Positions 49,424-58,957 of a stretch of 64,000 nucleotides of DNA are shown piece by piece. Source of the stretch: Micromonospora halophytica (GTDB taxonomy: Bacteria > Actinomycetota > Actinomycetes > Mycobacteriales > Micromonosporaceae); contig NZ_FMDN01000005.1 of NCBI RefSeq assembly GCF_900090245.1, forward strand, positions 62,001 to 126,000. Reading direction: 5' to 3'. Numbering within the stretch: position 1 is the stretch's first letter; every line of letters begins with the position of its first letter. Made by a program: the position numbers and the translations under genes. The notes below the pieces were generated by a model. It saw only the letters and a list, made by a program, of their open reading frames with translations. It was not told the DNA's origin and made no database searches.

Positions 49424-50497
49424 GTGAGTGTCGCGTTGGTGACCGGGTCGGGCGGTCTGATCGGCTCCGAGGCGGTCCGGCACTTCGCCGGTCTCGGCCT
49501 GGACGTGGTCGGTATCGACAACGACATGCGGCAGGAGTTCTTCGGCGCCGAGGCGTCGACCGCGTGGAACGTCCGGCGGCTGACCGACGAGCTGGGGTCG
49601 GCGTACTCGCACCACAGCATCGACATCCGCGACCGGGACACGCTGGCGAAGCTCTTCGCCCGGTACGGCCGGGACATCGCCGTGGTGATCCACACCGCCG
49701 CGCAGCCCTCGCACGACTGGGCGGTCCGTGATCCGTTCACCGACTTCGACGTGAACGCCGTCGGCACCCTCAACGTCCTGCAGAACGTGCGGGAGCACTG
49801 CATCGAGGCGCCGGTGATCCACTGCTCGACGAACAAGGTCTACGGCGACCGGCCCAACAGCCTCCCCTACGTGGAGCTGGAGACCCGCTGGGAGATCGAG
49901 CCGGGCCACCCGTACGAGCGGGGCATCCGGGAGGACATGTCGATCGACTCGTCCCTGCACTCGATCTTCGGCGCCTCCAAGGTCGCCGCGGACGTGATGG
50001 TGCAGGAGTACGGGCGCTACTTCGACATGCGCACCGCCTGCTTCCGGGGCGGCACACTGACCGGCCCGGCGCACTCCGCCACCGAGCTGCACGGCTTCCT
50101 GGGGTACGTGATGCGCGCCAACATGGAGCGCCGCACGTACAAGATCTACGGCTGGCAGGGCAAGCAGGTCCGGGACGCCATCCACAGCTCGGACGTGGTC
50201 TCGGCCTTCGAGGCGTTCTTCCGCAACCCGCGCTCGGCGGCGGTCTACAACCTGGGCGGTGGCCGACACTCCAACACCTCGATGCGGGAGGCGATCAGCC
50301 TGGCCGAGCAGATCACCGGCCAGGAGATGATCTCCGAGTACGTCGAGGCGAACCGGGTCGGCGACCACAAGTGGTGGATCGGCTCGAACGAGGCGTTCCA
50401 GGCCGACTACCCGGACTGGAAGCAGGTCTACGACGTACCGATGATCATGCGGGAGATCCACGAGGCCAACGTCGACAAGTGGGTGCCGGGAGCATGA
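49424..50497 (+). CDS. NAD-dependent sugar-nucleotide epimerase/dehydratase (CDP-paratose 2-epimerase-like)
   Basis: 357 aa from GTG 49424 (RBS AGGAG). An extended SDR: the NAD-binding [20 protein letters not shown], then [15 protein letters not shown]. The usual YxxxK is replaced by a region where [18 protein letters not shown] supplies the lysine, with [10 protein letters not shown] as the Ser/Thr motif. It resembles RfbE/Tyv-type epimerases. It probably makes an unusual sugar for a cell-surface polymer. The next gene starts within its stop codon (ATGA), so the two act in one pathway. Confidence 0.9.
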   Translation: MSVALVTGSGGLIGSEAVRHFAGLGLDVVGIDNDMRQEFFGAEASTAWNVRRLTDELGSAYSHHSIDIRDRDTLAKLFARYGRDIAVVIHTAAQPSHDWAVRDPFTDFDVNAVGTLNVLQNVREHCIEAPVIHCSTNKVYGDRPNSLPYVELETRWEIEPGHPYERGIREDMSIDSSLHSIFGASKVAADVMVQEYGRYFDMRTACFRGGTLTGPAHSATELHGFLGYVMRANMERRTYKIYGWQGKQVRDAIHSSDVVSAFEAFFRNPRSAAVYNLGGGRHSNTSMREAISLAEQITGQEMISEYVEANRVGDHKWWIGSNEAFQADYPDWKQVYDVPMIMREIHEANVDKWVPGA

Positions 50498-51300
50498 CCG
50501 CCACGGGCAAGCGCAACGTCCTCGGTGTCCTGGTCGACGCCACCGACTACGCCTCGGCGACCGAGCAGGTCGTGGCCGCGGCCCGGGAGCGGCGGCCGCT
50601 GGCGCTGACCGCGCTGGCCGTGCACGGCGTGATGACCGGGGTGCTCGACCCGGCGCACAACGCCCGGCTCAACTCCTTCGACGTGGTCACCCCGGACGGG
50701 CAGCCGGTCCGCTGGGCGCTCAACCTGCTGCACCACGCCGGTCTGTCGGACCGGGTCTACGGCCCGACGCTGACCCTGCACGTGCTGCGCCGCTTCGCCG
50801 ACGAAGGGCTGCCGGTCTACCTCTACGGTTCGACCGAGGAGACCCTGGCGAAGCTGATCCCGGCGCTGGAGCGGATGTTCCCCGCCCTCAAGATCGCCGG
50901 GGTGGAGCCGTCCAAGTTCCGCGAGGTCCGACCGGGCGAGGACGCCGAGATCGCCGACCGGATCAGGGCCAGCGGCGCGCGGCTCGTGCTGGTCGGGCTG
51001 GGCTGCCCGCGCCAGGAGGTCTTCGCGTACGCCATGCGGCCACTGCTGGACATGCCGCTGATGGCGGTCGGCGCGGCCTTCGACTACCACGCCGGCCTGC
51101 TCAGGCAGCCGCCGCCGTGGATGCAGCGGGCCGGGCTGGAGTGGTTCTGGCGGCTCGGCCTGGAGCCGAAGCGGCTCTGGCGCCGGTACGTCATCCTCAA
51201 TCCCGCCTACCTGGCCCGGCTCACCGGTCAGAAGACCGGCCTGTGGAAGGCCCGGCCGCCGGCCCCGGCCACCGAGCGCCCGCCGACCTTCGCCGTCTGA
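50494..51300 (+). CDS. WecG/TagA/CpsF family glycosyltransferase
   Basis: 268 aa from ATG 50494. Family motifs: [20 protein letters not shown] near the start, [102 protein letters not shown]. These enzymes transfer ManNAc(A)-like residues to lipid-linked sugars in surface polymers. It is coupled to the epimerase gene and followed by a strong terminator. The acceptor and the sugar are unknown. Confidence 0.92.
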   Translation: MTATGKRNVLGVLVDATDYASATEQVVAAARERRPLALTALAVHGVMTGVLDPAHNARLNSFDVVTPDGQPVRWALNLLHHAGLSDRVYGPTLTLHVLRRFADEGLPVYLYGSTEETLAKLIPALERMFPALKIAGVEPSKFREVRPGEDAEIADRIRASGARLVLVGLGCPRQEVFAYAMRPLLDMPLMAVGAAFDYHAGLLRQPPPWMQRAGLEWFWRLGLEPKRLWRRYVILNPAYLARLTGQKTGLWKARPPAPATERPPTFAV

Positions 51301-51311
51301 CCCGACGCGTA

Positions 51312-51347
51312 CGAGGCCCTTCCCACCCACCGGTGGGAAGGGCCTCG
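51312..51347. terminator. bidirectional terminator, 16-bp stem
   Basis: CGAGGCCCTTCCCACC and complement around a CACC loop, between the convergent glycosyltransferase and subtilase genes. Confidence 0.82.
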
Positions 51348-51362
51348 GCCGTCACGCGGGCG

Positions 51363-53225
<1,863 letters not shown>

Positions 53226-53550
53226 CCTCTACCTCCCTCGACCCGGTGGGCGGCGTCCGCCCACCCACGACGGGCAGATCGACGACCACCGATCGATCAA
53301 GGGTAGGTCCGGGATCGCGGCCGGATAACATGCCGACTTACCCATAACACCGGAGGGATGGACCGTGCCGCGTTGAGGGCCTCCTTCGAGCACTCCCGCC
53401 ACCACGGCGCGACGTCCGGCGCGCACCCCGTCGGATGTCACCGGGAGCACCCGGCGCATCAGCGGCTGTCACCCCTACGGGTGCAATGAAGGGGCGGCCC
53501 CGGGTCGACCCTGGATTCGTCGACGCCGGAGAGGGGCGAGGCTGTCCGGC
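53226..53550. other. 325-bp divergent intergenic region
   Basis: Holds the leader of the subtilase gene with a 9-bp hairpin (GGTGGGCGG-CGT-CCGCCCACC, 53245-53265) directly upstream of its RBS. I see no clear promoter for the + strand gene at 53551. Confidence 0.5.
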
Positions 53551-54159
53551 ATGGAGAGTGAGCTCGCCGCCCTGGCCCCGATCGCCGTGGTCTGGCTGGC
53601 CGTCGGGATCGTGGCGGACGGGCTGCCCCGGCTGGACCGCGCCCGCGCGCTGCGCCGGCGTACCGGATGGTTGCTCGCCCTGACCCTGACCGGCCTCGGC
53701 CTCACGGCGGCGGTGCTGGCCGCCGGCCTGACCAGCGCCGGGGCCACGCCGGCCGACCGGGCGGCGGCCGGCCTGACGCTGGCGGCCGCCCCCACTCTCG
53801 TCGTGGCAGCCTGCACGGTACGCCGCGTGCGCCGGCTCCGGGCCGGCGCACGCGCGTTCGCCACCGCGCCCGGGACTCCCGCGCCGCACGGCCTGCGGGC
53901 CGCCGCGGCGCACCCGCTGATCGGTCTACCGGTGCAGGTGACCGCCCTGGCCACCCTGCCACCCGTGCTCTCGGCCGCCGGGCTCGACCTCGCCGCCGGC
54001 ACCGGCCCGGCCGTCACGGTGGGCGGTCTCGTGGTCATCGCGATCGGGGTACGCCACGCGCTCCGGCACAGCCGGCTCGCCGAGCGGGCGCTGCCGGCGG
54101 CACCGGTGCTCGCCGCGTCACCGATCTCAGCGCGAGCGGCCGGGCCCCTGCACGTATAG
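53551..54159 (+). CDS. hypothetical polytopic membrane protein
   Basis: 202 aa with about five hydrophobic helices (LAPIAVVWLAVGIVADGL, GWLLALTLTGLGLTAAVLAAGL, AAAGLTLAAAPTLVVAACTV, LPVQVTALATLPPVLSAAGL, VTVGGLVVIAIGVRHAL) joined by short Arg-rich loops. I recognise no family and the RBS is weak. Its last 33 bp overlap the end of the minus-strand gene at 54127, an unusual tail-to-tail overlap. The regular helix spacing suggests a real protein. Confidence 0.65.
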   Translation: MESELAALAPIAVVWLAVGIVADGLPRLDRARALRRRTGWLLALTLTGLGLTAAVLAAGLTSAGATPADRAAAGLTLAAAPTLVVAACTVRRVRRLRAGARAFATAPGTPAPHGLRAAAAHPLIGLPVQVTALATLPPVLSAAGLDLAAGTGPAVTVGGLVVIAIGVRHALRHSRLAERALPAAPVLAASPISARAAGPLHV

Positions 54160-54531
54160 CAGTTCGAGGATGGCCCGGGTCGCCTCGAACCACCGGTCCA
54201 GCCAGCCCGGGGGCGGCACGCTCCCCTTCGGCGGCAACTCCAGCAGCAGGCCGCGCAGCAGCGGATGGTCGACCAGCGAGTCGGTCGGCCCGACCGGCCA
54301 GCCGGCGGGTGGGAACGACGGCTCGGTGAGCGGGTTCGGGTCGAGCGAGGGCAACGACAGCGGTGTGGCCTGCTCCTGGTTGGCCGGGCCGGAGTCCCGC
54401 CCGCCGATCTCGGTGTCGGTGGACACGACCTCGGTCAGCACGGTGTCCCGGCGCGCGCCCCGGTACTTGCCGCCGAACCGTTCCGCCTTGCCCGGCCCGT
54501 TCGTGAGGTTGTCTGAACCGATCGTCGTCAT
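54127..54531 (-). CDS. hypothetical Pro/Leu-rich protein
   Basis: 134 aa from ATG 54531 (MTTIGSDNLTNGPGKAERFG). Hydrophilic start, then LSLPSLDPNPLTEPSFPPAGWPVGPTDSLVDHPLLRGLLLELPPKGSVPPPGWLDRWFEATRAILELLYVQ, which looks like one short folded helix-rich module. No signal peptide or membrane helix; family unknown to me. It lies downstream of the XRE/DUF397 pair on the same strand, so it may belong to that unit. Confidence 0.6.
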   Translation of the reverse strand: MTTIGSDNLTNGPGKAERFGGKYRGARRDTVLTEVVSTDTEIGGRDSGPANQEQATPLSLPSLDPNPLTEPSFPPAGWPVGPTDSLVDHPLLRGLLLELPPKGSVPPPGWLDRWFEATRAILELLYVQGPGRSR

Positions 54532-54678
54532 CCGTCTCGCCTGCCTCGCTCGGTCGTCGATCCGTGCGGCGGGTCGTCTACCAGCGCCGTACCGAGGGTT
54601 CAACGAGACGGGACGGATGTGGCGACGGGCCGACCGGGAGATCCCGGCCGACCCGCTGTCAACGCCACGTCGCGTTGC

Positions 54679-54906
54679 TCAGTGCTGCATGAACGCGCCA
54701 CTCCGCGCGCCGGCGACGAAGGCGTGCCAGTCGCCCGGAGCGAAGATCAGGGCCGGGCCTGTCTTGTCCTTCGAGTCCCGAACCCCGACCGCCCCCGTCA
54801 CGTACGCCACCTCGACGCAGTTGTCGCAGTTCGGCCCGCTCTTCGAGCTCTTGAACCACGTCGCCCGCGTCAGGTCCACGGGGTACTCCTTGGTCGCCAT
54901 TTCCAC
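54679..54906 (-). CDS. DUF397 small protein
   Basis: 75 aa from GTG 54906 (GAGGAG, 5 bp upstream); ATG 54900 is an alternative. The DUF397 pattern is exact: ATWFKSSKSGPNCDNCVEVAYVTGAVGVRDSKDKTGPALIFAPGDWHAFVAGARSG. These proteins are almost always encoded beside an XRE regulator of the Scr1/BldB type, as here, with a 37-bp overlap. They act as small antagonists or partners of the regulator in Streptomyces development, and may work like toxin-antitoxin pairs. Confidence 0.93.
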   Translation of the reverse strand: MEMATKEYPVDLTRATWFKSSKSGPNCDNCVEVAYVTGAVGVRDSKDKTGPALIFAPGDWHAFVAGARSGAFMQH

Positions 54907-55751
54907 AGCGGCTCCTCTACCAGTTTTGCGATGTGAGCTATGGATTCGTCCGGGCGAATGGCCGCTGCTCGAATGTGATCGAAGATGAAGCTGTACTTCT
55001 GCAGTTCGTCGCTCTTCTCCAGGAAGAGCCCACCCGTGGCGTTCTCCGCGTACACGACATCGGGATCACTCGGTTCGGGGAAGCTGAGGATGGTGAACGT
55101 GCCGTCCATGCCCGCGTGCGCGCCCACCTCGAAGGGCAGGACCTGCAACGTCACGTTCGGCAGTTCGGCCACCTCCACCAACCGCTTGAGCTGGCCACGC
55201 ATCACGTCGTCGCCACCAACCGGCCGGCTCAGCACCGCCTCGTCGAGCACCACCCACAGATCGACCGGATCGTCCTGGGTCAACAACGACTGACGCCCCA
55301 GCCGGACACGCACCCGTTGTTGCACCTGGTCGACGGTGAAGTCCGGGCGGGCCGCCCGGATCATGGCACTGGCGTACTCCTCGGTCTCCAGCAGTCCCGG
55401 CACCACCTGCTGTTCGTACGCCCTTATCGAACTGGCCGCCGCCTCCAGTCCGACGTACGCCCCGACCAGCACCGTGCTGTACGGATGCCACCACCCCTTC
55501 TGCCGGGCCTCCCGCGCGATCTGCACCAGTTCGTCGCTCTCGGTGCCCACCACGCCGTAGATCCGCAGCATGTCACGGACGTCGCGCGGGGTCGCCGAGG
55601 TGTGGCCGGTCTCGATCCGGGAGATCTTCGACGCGGAGCACTCCAACTGTTCGGCGACCACCTCGATGGTGATTCCGGCCGCCTCCCGCTGGCGGCGGAG
55701 TTCCGCCCCCAGCCGGCGGCGCCGGATGGTGGGGCTGCGCCGCTCGCTCAC
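54870..55751 (-). CDS. XRE family regulator with DUF5753 (Scr1-like)
   Basis: 293 aa from GTG 55751 (VSERRSPTIRRRRLGAELRRQ, typical start); ATG 55781 would add ten residues. Helix-turn-helix: AAGITIEVVAEQLECSASKISRIETGHTSATPRDVRDMLRIYG. The DUF5753 domain runs from about residue 95: WWHPYSTVLVGAYVGLEAAASSIRAYEQQVVPGLLETEEYASAMIRAARPD and LLTQDDPVDLWVVLDEAVLSRPVG. Many such pairs exist in each actinomycete genome and influence sporulation and antibiotic genes. An operator array lies 220-270 bp upstream. Confidence 0.93.
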   Translation of the reverse strand: MSERRSPTIRRRRLGAELRRQREAAGITIEVVAEQLECSASKISRIETGHTSATPRDVRDMLRIYGVVGTESDELVQIAREARQKGWWHPYSTVLVGAYVGLEAAASSIRAYEQQVVPGLLETEEYASAMIRAARPDFTVDQVQQRVRVRLGRQSLLTQDDPVDLWVVLDEAVLSRPVGGDDVMRGQLKRLVEVAELPNVTLQVLPFEVGAHAGMDGTFTILSFPEPSDPDVVYAENATGGLFLEKSDELQKYSFIFDHIRAAAIRPDESIAHIAKLVEEPLWKWRPRSTPWT

Positions 55752-56292
55752 CGCGTCACCCCGCAGGTCGCTGCACCGCATCGGCCGTGCCTCGCGCTCA
55801 CCCGGTTACCTCCGGTCGCACGCGCCTGGCCTCCACACCCGCCGAGGGCGCGACCGGATGGCGGGCGATCGTTCGCGGCAGGGGTGGTGCCGGTCGTCGA
55901 CCGGCCGCGGCGGGCGAAACCGGCGTCCAGTGTGCCGTCCCGGGGTCGGCGTCTTCAAGCGCCTGGATCACATGTCGCACTCACGTATCGGCAAAAGTCG
56001 ACATGCAACTTGCATGTCGCACGAGGCTGATGCAGTCTGTCCGTATGGCTCGGATCACTCACCGTTCCCGGACGCTTTCCCGCCGTGGCGAACCCACCGG
56101 CAGCCGGACGACGGTCGGGCGGCCCGCGCCGGCTGCGACGACGAGACCTGCCCCGGGGTGAGGACCCCGCCGCTGCACGCCGGACGGCTGCGGCGGCGGG
56201 AGCGGTACCCGGGAGCAGCCGGGTGATGGTCGGGTGGCGGTCCGCCACCAGCGGGTACGGCCCGACCAGCACCGACCTATCCATCGGTCCAT
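55752..56292. other. 541-bp intergenic region with regulator sites
   Basis: Holds the operator cluster at 55971-56022 and otherwise no gene I trust. A 60-codon minus-strand frame at 55798-55980 and a 38-codon plus-strand frame at 56045-56161 are present but unconvincing. Confidence 0.5.
55971..56022. promoter_or_regulatory. operator cluster upstream of the XRE/DUF397 pair
   Basis: A 10-bp-arm inverted repeat with a 1-bp centre (55999-56019, arms CGACATGCAA and TTGCATGTCG). A further half-site, CATGTCGCAC at 55971-55980, is identical to CATGTCGCAC at 56013-56022 and lies 42 bp (four helical turns) away. Confidence 0.65.
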
Positions 56293-56664
56293 GTGGCACG
56301 ACCCGCCCACGAGGCCGAGCACTTCCCCCCGATCGCCTCCGGCCGGTGCCACGCCGGCCATGTCTCGACAGGAGCCCATGTGCTTCCCCGCTCTGGTGAC
56401 GTACTGCACGTGACTCGCGCGGCGAGTGTCCAGTTCCTCAGGCCCATCACGTTCCGGGTCATCCGGGTACTCGACTGGCCCACCTACGACGGTTGGCTCT
56501 GGCTCGACGGTTACGAGTTGAACGCTTCGGGGGACGCGGTCAACCGGCGGTCGATCTTCGTCCAGCAGGCCGGCCTCCGGACGCTCCAGGCCGCGCCCGC
56601 GCCGCGCCCACACACCGTGCGGCCCCGGCGGCCGCTCAACCGGGCGCCCGTTCCGGTGGGCTGA
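56293..56664 (+). CDS. conserved-looking hypothetical protein (123 aa)
   Basis: Starts at GTG 56293 (MARPAHEAEHFPPIASGRCHAGHVSTG); the RBS is poor, so the exact start is uncertain. The middle part, ASVQFLRPITFRVIRVLDWPTYDGWLWLDGYELNASGDAVNRRSIFVQQAGLR, has the composition of a small folded beta-rich domain, with a basic Pro-rich tail. I recall similar sequences in other Micromonosporaceae but know no function. The minus-strand frame over the same bases looks like a shadow (Arg/Gly/Pro-rich). Confidence 0.7.
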   Translation: MARPAHEAEHFPPIASGRCHAGHVSTGAHVLPRSGDVLHVTRAASVQFLRPITFRVIRVLDWPTYDGWLWLDGYELNASGDAVNRRSIFVQQAGLRTLQAAPAPRPHTVRPRRPLNRAPVPVG

Positions 56665-56766
56665 GCTGCGCCATTACCCGGTCGGGGGCCGTTCCGTCGC
56701 CATAGACTCGGTACGCCCACCCCGGCGAACGTCTCCACCCCGCGCGTCCCGGACCCTGAACCTGGG

Positions 56767-57264
56767 ATGGCCATGCTTCCTATGCCCGCCGCGCGGCGGC
56801 ACCACAGGTCCCGTACCGGTTACGCCTTCGGGCTGATGGCGCTGGTCGGCGCCGCCCTCACGCTCGTCGTGGTGGTGCGGTACCCGGCCGAGTCGGCGAC
56901 CCGGCTGGCCGAGCCGGTGCCGGCCCCCGAGATCACCGTCGTCGAGGCCCCAGCCGGCGACGGGAACCTGGGTGAGCCCGGTGACCCGGACGACTGGAGT
57001 CTCCCCGCCGGTGCCGGGCGGGGCCTCGACGCCGGAACGGAGACGGGTGCCGCGGGCGACCCACCCTCCGGCACCGACCCGACGACCGGCACCGGTCCGG
57101 GCGCCGGCGGCGGCGAGGGGGCGCTCGCCGGCGCACCGGCCGGCCGGTCGTCGACCGACCAACGGCAGGCGCTCAGCCAGTCGCTCTTCTGGTCGGGGCT
57201 GCTCGGGCTGGCGATCTCACTCGCCGGGCTGGGCCTGGTGGGGACCAGACGCCGGATGTGGTGA
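56767..57264 (+). CDS. hypothetical protein with N- and C-terminal membrane helices
   Basis: 165 aa. N-terminal helix GYAFGLMALVGAALTLVVVVRY, an 80-residue Gly/Ala/Pro/Asp-rich extracellular-type spacer, and a C-terminal helix LFWSGLLGLAISLAGLGLVGTRRRMW ending in basic residues. The layout is like a sortase substrate, but there is no LPxTG or LAxTG-type signal before the last helix. Its stop codon lies in the first of three tandem 17-bp repeats. Family unknown. Confidence 0.65.
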   Translation: MAMLPMPAARRHHRSRTGYAFGLMALVGAALTLVVVVRYPAESATRLAEPVPAPEITVVEAPAGDGNLGEPGDPDDWSLPAGAGRGLDAGTETGAAGDPPSGTDPTTGTGPGAGGGEGALAGAPAGRSSTDQRQALSQSLFWSGLLGLAISLAGLGLVGTRRRMW

Positions 57265-57303
57265 CCCGGGGGATGTGGTGACCCGGGGATGTGGTGACTC
57301 AGG
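57254..57303. repeat. three tandem 16-17-bp repeats at convergent gene ends
   Basis: Copies start at 57254, 57271 and 57287 with unit GGATGTGGTGACCCGGG; the third varies to GGATGTGGTGACTCAGGG. The first includes the stop of the 56767 gene, the last the stop of the minus-strand PASTA gene. Confidence 0.85.
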
Positions 57304-58072
57304 GGGTCGGGCTCGCCTCGGGCGTGGGCTCGTCGGAGCCGGTGGGTGACGGGGAGGGCGACGGAGCGGTGGCCACTACCAGCGTCACCTCGTCCTCACC
57401 GGGGCGGACCAGCTCACCCGCGTCCGGATCGGTCTCGATCACGGTGCCCGGCGCCTGCTCCGACGACTCCCGGGTCTCCACCCGGTACGACAGGCCGATC
57501 CGGTCCAGGATCCGTTCCGCAGTCGCCCTGGACTGCCCCACGAGGGGCGGCATCGGCACCCGGGCCGCCGCCGTGGTCGGTGGCGTGCTGGGCGACTCCG
57601 TGGTGGGCGCGGCGCTCGTCGGGGCGGCCGTGGTCGCCGGAGCGCTGGTCGGCGACGGGGGCGGGGTGGGGTCCTCGTCCCGCTCGTCCGCCGCCCGCAG
57701 CGCCAGCCAGATTCCCGCACCGAGGGCACCGAGCAGGAGCAGCGCCAGGATCCCGAGCAGGATCGGCATCCACCAGTGGCCGGGGCGCTGCTCCTCGCCG
57801 TACCACTCGGCCGGTTCGCGGTAGTCGGCCGGACGGGGTGGCGGCACTCCCGCCCGCCCGGACCAGACGGCCGGGGCGGGCTGCTCCGCCGAGGGCCCGG
57901 CACCCGCCGGCGGCAGCGGCCGGGTCCGGTCGATCGGCTCCTGAGGAGCCGTCGCGTCCAGCGGCTCCTGTCGGGCCGTCGCGTCCAGCGGTGGTGGCGC
58001 GGCGGTGCGGTCCTCGGGCGGGGGCAGCGGGCGTGTCGCGTCGTCGGCGGGCTCCTGGCGGTCGTCGCTCAT
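57299..58072 (-). CDS. single-pass membrane protein with one PASTA domain
   Basis: 257 aa from ATG 58072 (GAGAGGA 6 bp upstream). The cytoplasmic part is 100 residues, Pro/Asp-rich, with recurring DATARQEPLDATAPQEPIDRTRPLPP. Then a helix (WWMPILLGILALLLLGALGAGIWLAL), a Thr/Ser/Pro spacer, and a PASTA repeat: VPMPPLVGQSRATAERILDRIGLSYRVETRESSEQAPGTVIETDPDAGELVRPGEDEVTLVV. It has no kinase domain. PASTA modules bind muropeptides, so it may sense or bind nascent peptidoglycan (inference). Confidence 0.88.
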   Translation of the reverse strand: MSDDRQEPADDATRPLPPPEDRTAAPPPLDATARQEPLDATAPQEPIDRTRPLPPAGAGPSAEQPAPAVWSGRAGVPPPRPADYREPAEWYGEEQRPGHWWMPILLGILALLLLGALGAGIWLALRAADERDEDPTPPPSPTSAPATTAAPTSAAPTTESPSTPPTTAAARVPMPPLVGQSRATAERILDRIGLSYRVETRESSEQAPGTVIETDPDAGELVRPGEDEVTLVVATAPSPSPSPTGSDEPTPEASPTP

Positions 58073-58182
58073 CGCACGTCCTCTCCCACCGGGCAGGCGT
58101 CGTGGCCCTCGCCCATCCACGGTAACGGGCACGGTCACCAGCCACCGGGATCAGCGCCCCGACCCGCCCGCCGGGCCCTGGA

Positions 58183-58842
58183 TCAGTCGCCCTCCTCCTC
58201 GGCGCAGGAGACGGCGACCTTGTCGTTCCAACGGGCGGTCGCACCGGCCGCCGGGACCTGGGCGGTCACCGTGCCGGCACGGCCCGTCGGGTAGCGCGGG
58301 TAGAGGCCCCGCTCGCCGAGCTGCTCGGCGACGTCGGCGCAGTCGTCGTCGACCAGGTCGGGGACCTCGACCTCCGGGGCCGGTCCGGCCACGTACACCC
58401 GGACGGTGGTGCCCCGGGAGACCGGGGTGCCGGGAGCCGGGTAGGTCCGCACCACGTCCCGTCCCGACCCGCTGCCGAAAACCAGCCGCCAGCTCAGCTT
58501 CCGGTCCCGTAGCTCCTTGCGGGCCTTCTCGAAGTCCGTGCCGAGGAGCTCGGGCACCGTCAGGTCGTACGAACTGCGCGACGGGGCCGGCGGGGTGGTC
58601 GGCCGGGCGGTGGTGGGCGGCGCCGCCGGAGCCGGCAGGGTCGACCGGGACGGGGAGCCGCTGGCCGACGCGGCGGCCGACGGCACGGTCGGCGACGACC
58701 GACCCGGGTCGGCCAGCAGCCACCCGGCGGTCGCCCCGACGGAAGACAGCAGGACGAGCGCCAACGCGCCGCCGAGAACCAGGGACGCCCGGCCCGGACG
58801 CCCGGGCTCCGCACCGTCCGGAAGGGTGTGTCCGTCGCTCAT
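58183..58842 (-). CDS. single-pass membrane protein with two PASTA domains
   Basis: 219 aa. A short cytoplasmic N-terminus, one helix (ASLVLGGALALVLLSSVGATAGWLLA), a Ser/Ala/Pro spacer, then two PASTA repeats: LTVPELLGTDFEKARKELRDRKLSWRLVFGSGSGRDVVRTYPAPGTPVSRGTTVRVYV and VEVPDLVDDDCADVAEQLGERGLYPRYPTGRAGTVTAQVPAAGATARWNDKVAVSC. A Cys pair (DDDCADV and AVSCAEE) could form a disulfide. It is 110 bp upstream of the one-PASTA gene on the same strand; the two probably form a unit. Confidence 0.9.
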   Translation of the reverse strand: MSDGHTLPDGAEPGRPGRASLVLGGALALVLLSSVGATAGWLLADPGRSSPTVPSAAASASGSPSRSTLPAPAAPPTTARPTTPPAPSRSSYDLTVPELLGTDFEKARKELRDRKLSWRLVFGSGSGRDVVRTYPAPGTPVSRGTTVRVYVAGPAPEVEVPDLVDDDCADVAEQLGERGLYPRYPTGRAGTVTAQVPAAGATARWNDKVAVSCAEEEGD

Positions 58843-58957
58843 CGCGCTCCCGCCTCGTCACCGGCGACCGTACCGGGTGCCGCCAACCCGTCACCGCACG
58901 TCGAGCGGGCATCGCCACGACTCGCCGGGCCGACCAGGGGACGCTACGCTGCCCCGC

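Noticed and set aside
55798-55980. 60-codon minus-strand frame starting MRHVIQALEDADPG
   Set aside because: The GTG start lies inside the operator half-site, there is no RBS, and the second half is low-complexity Pro/Arg. Possible but unsupported.
56767-57264. Sortase E substrate reading of the 165-aa protein
   Set aside because: It has the general signal-spacer-helix-basic-tail layout, but no LAxTG or LPxTG motif before the last helix.
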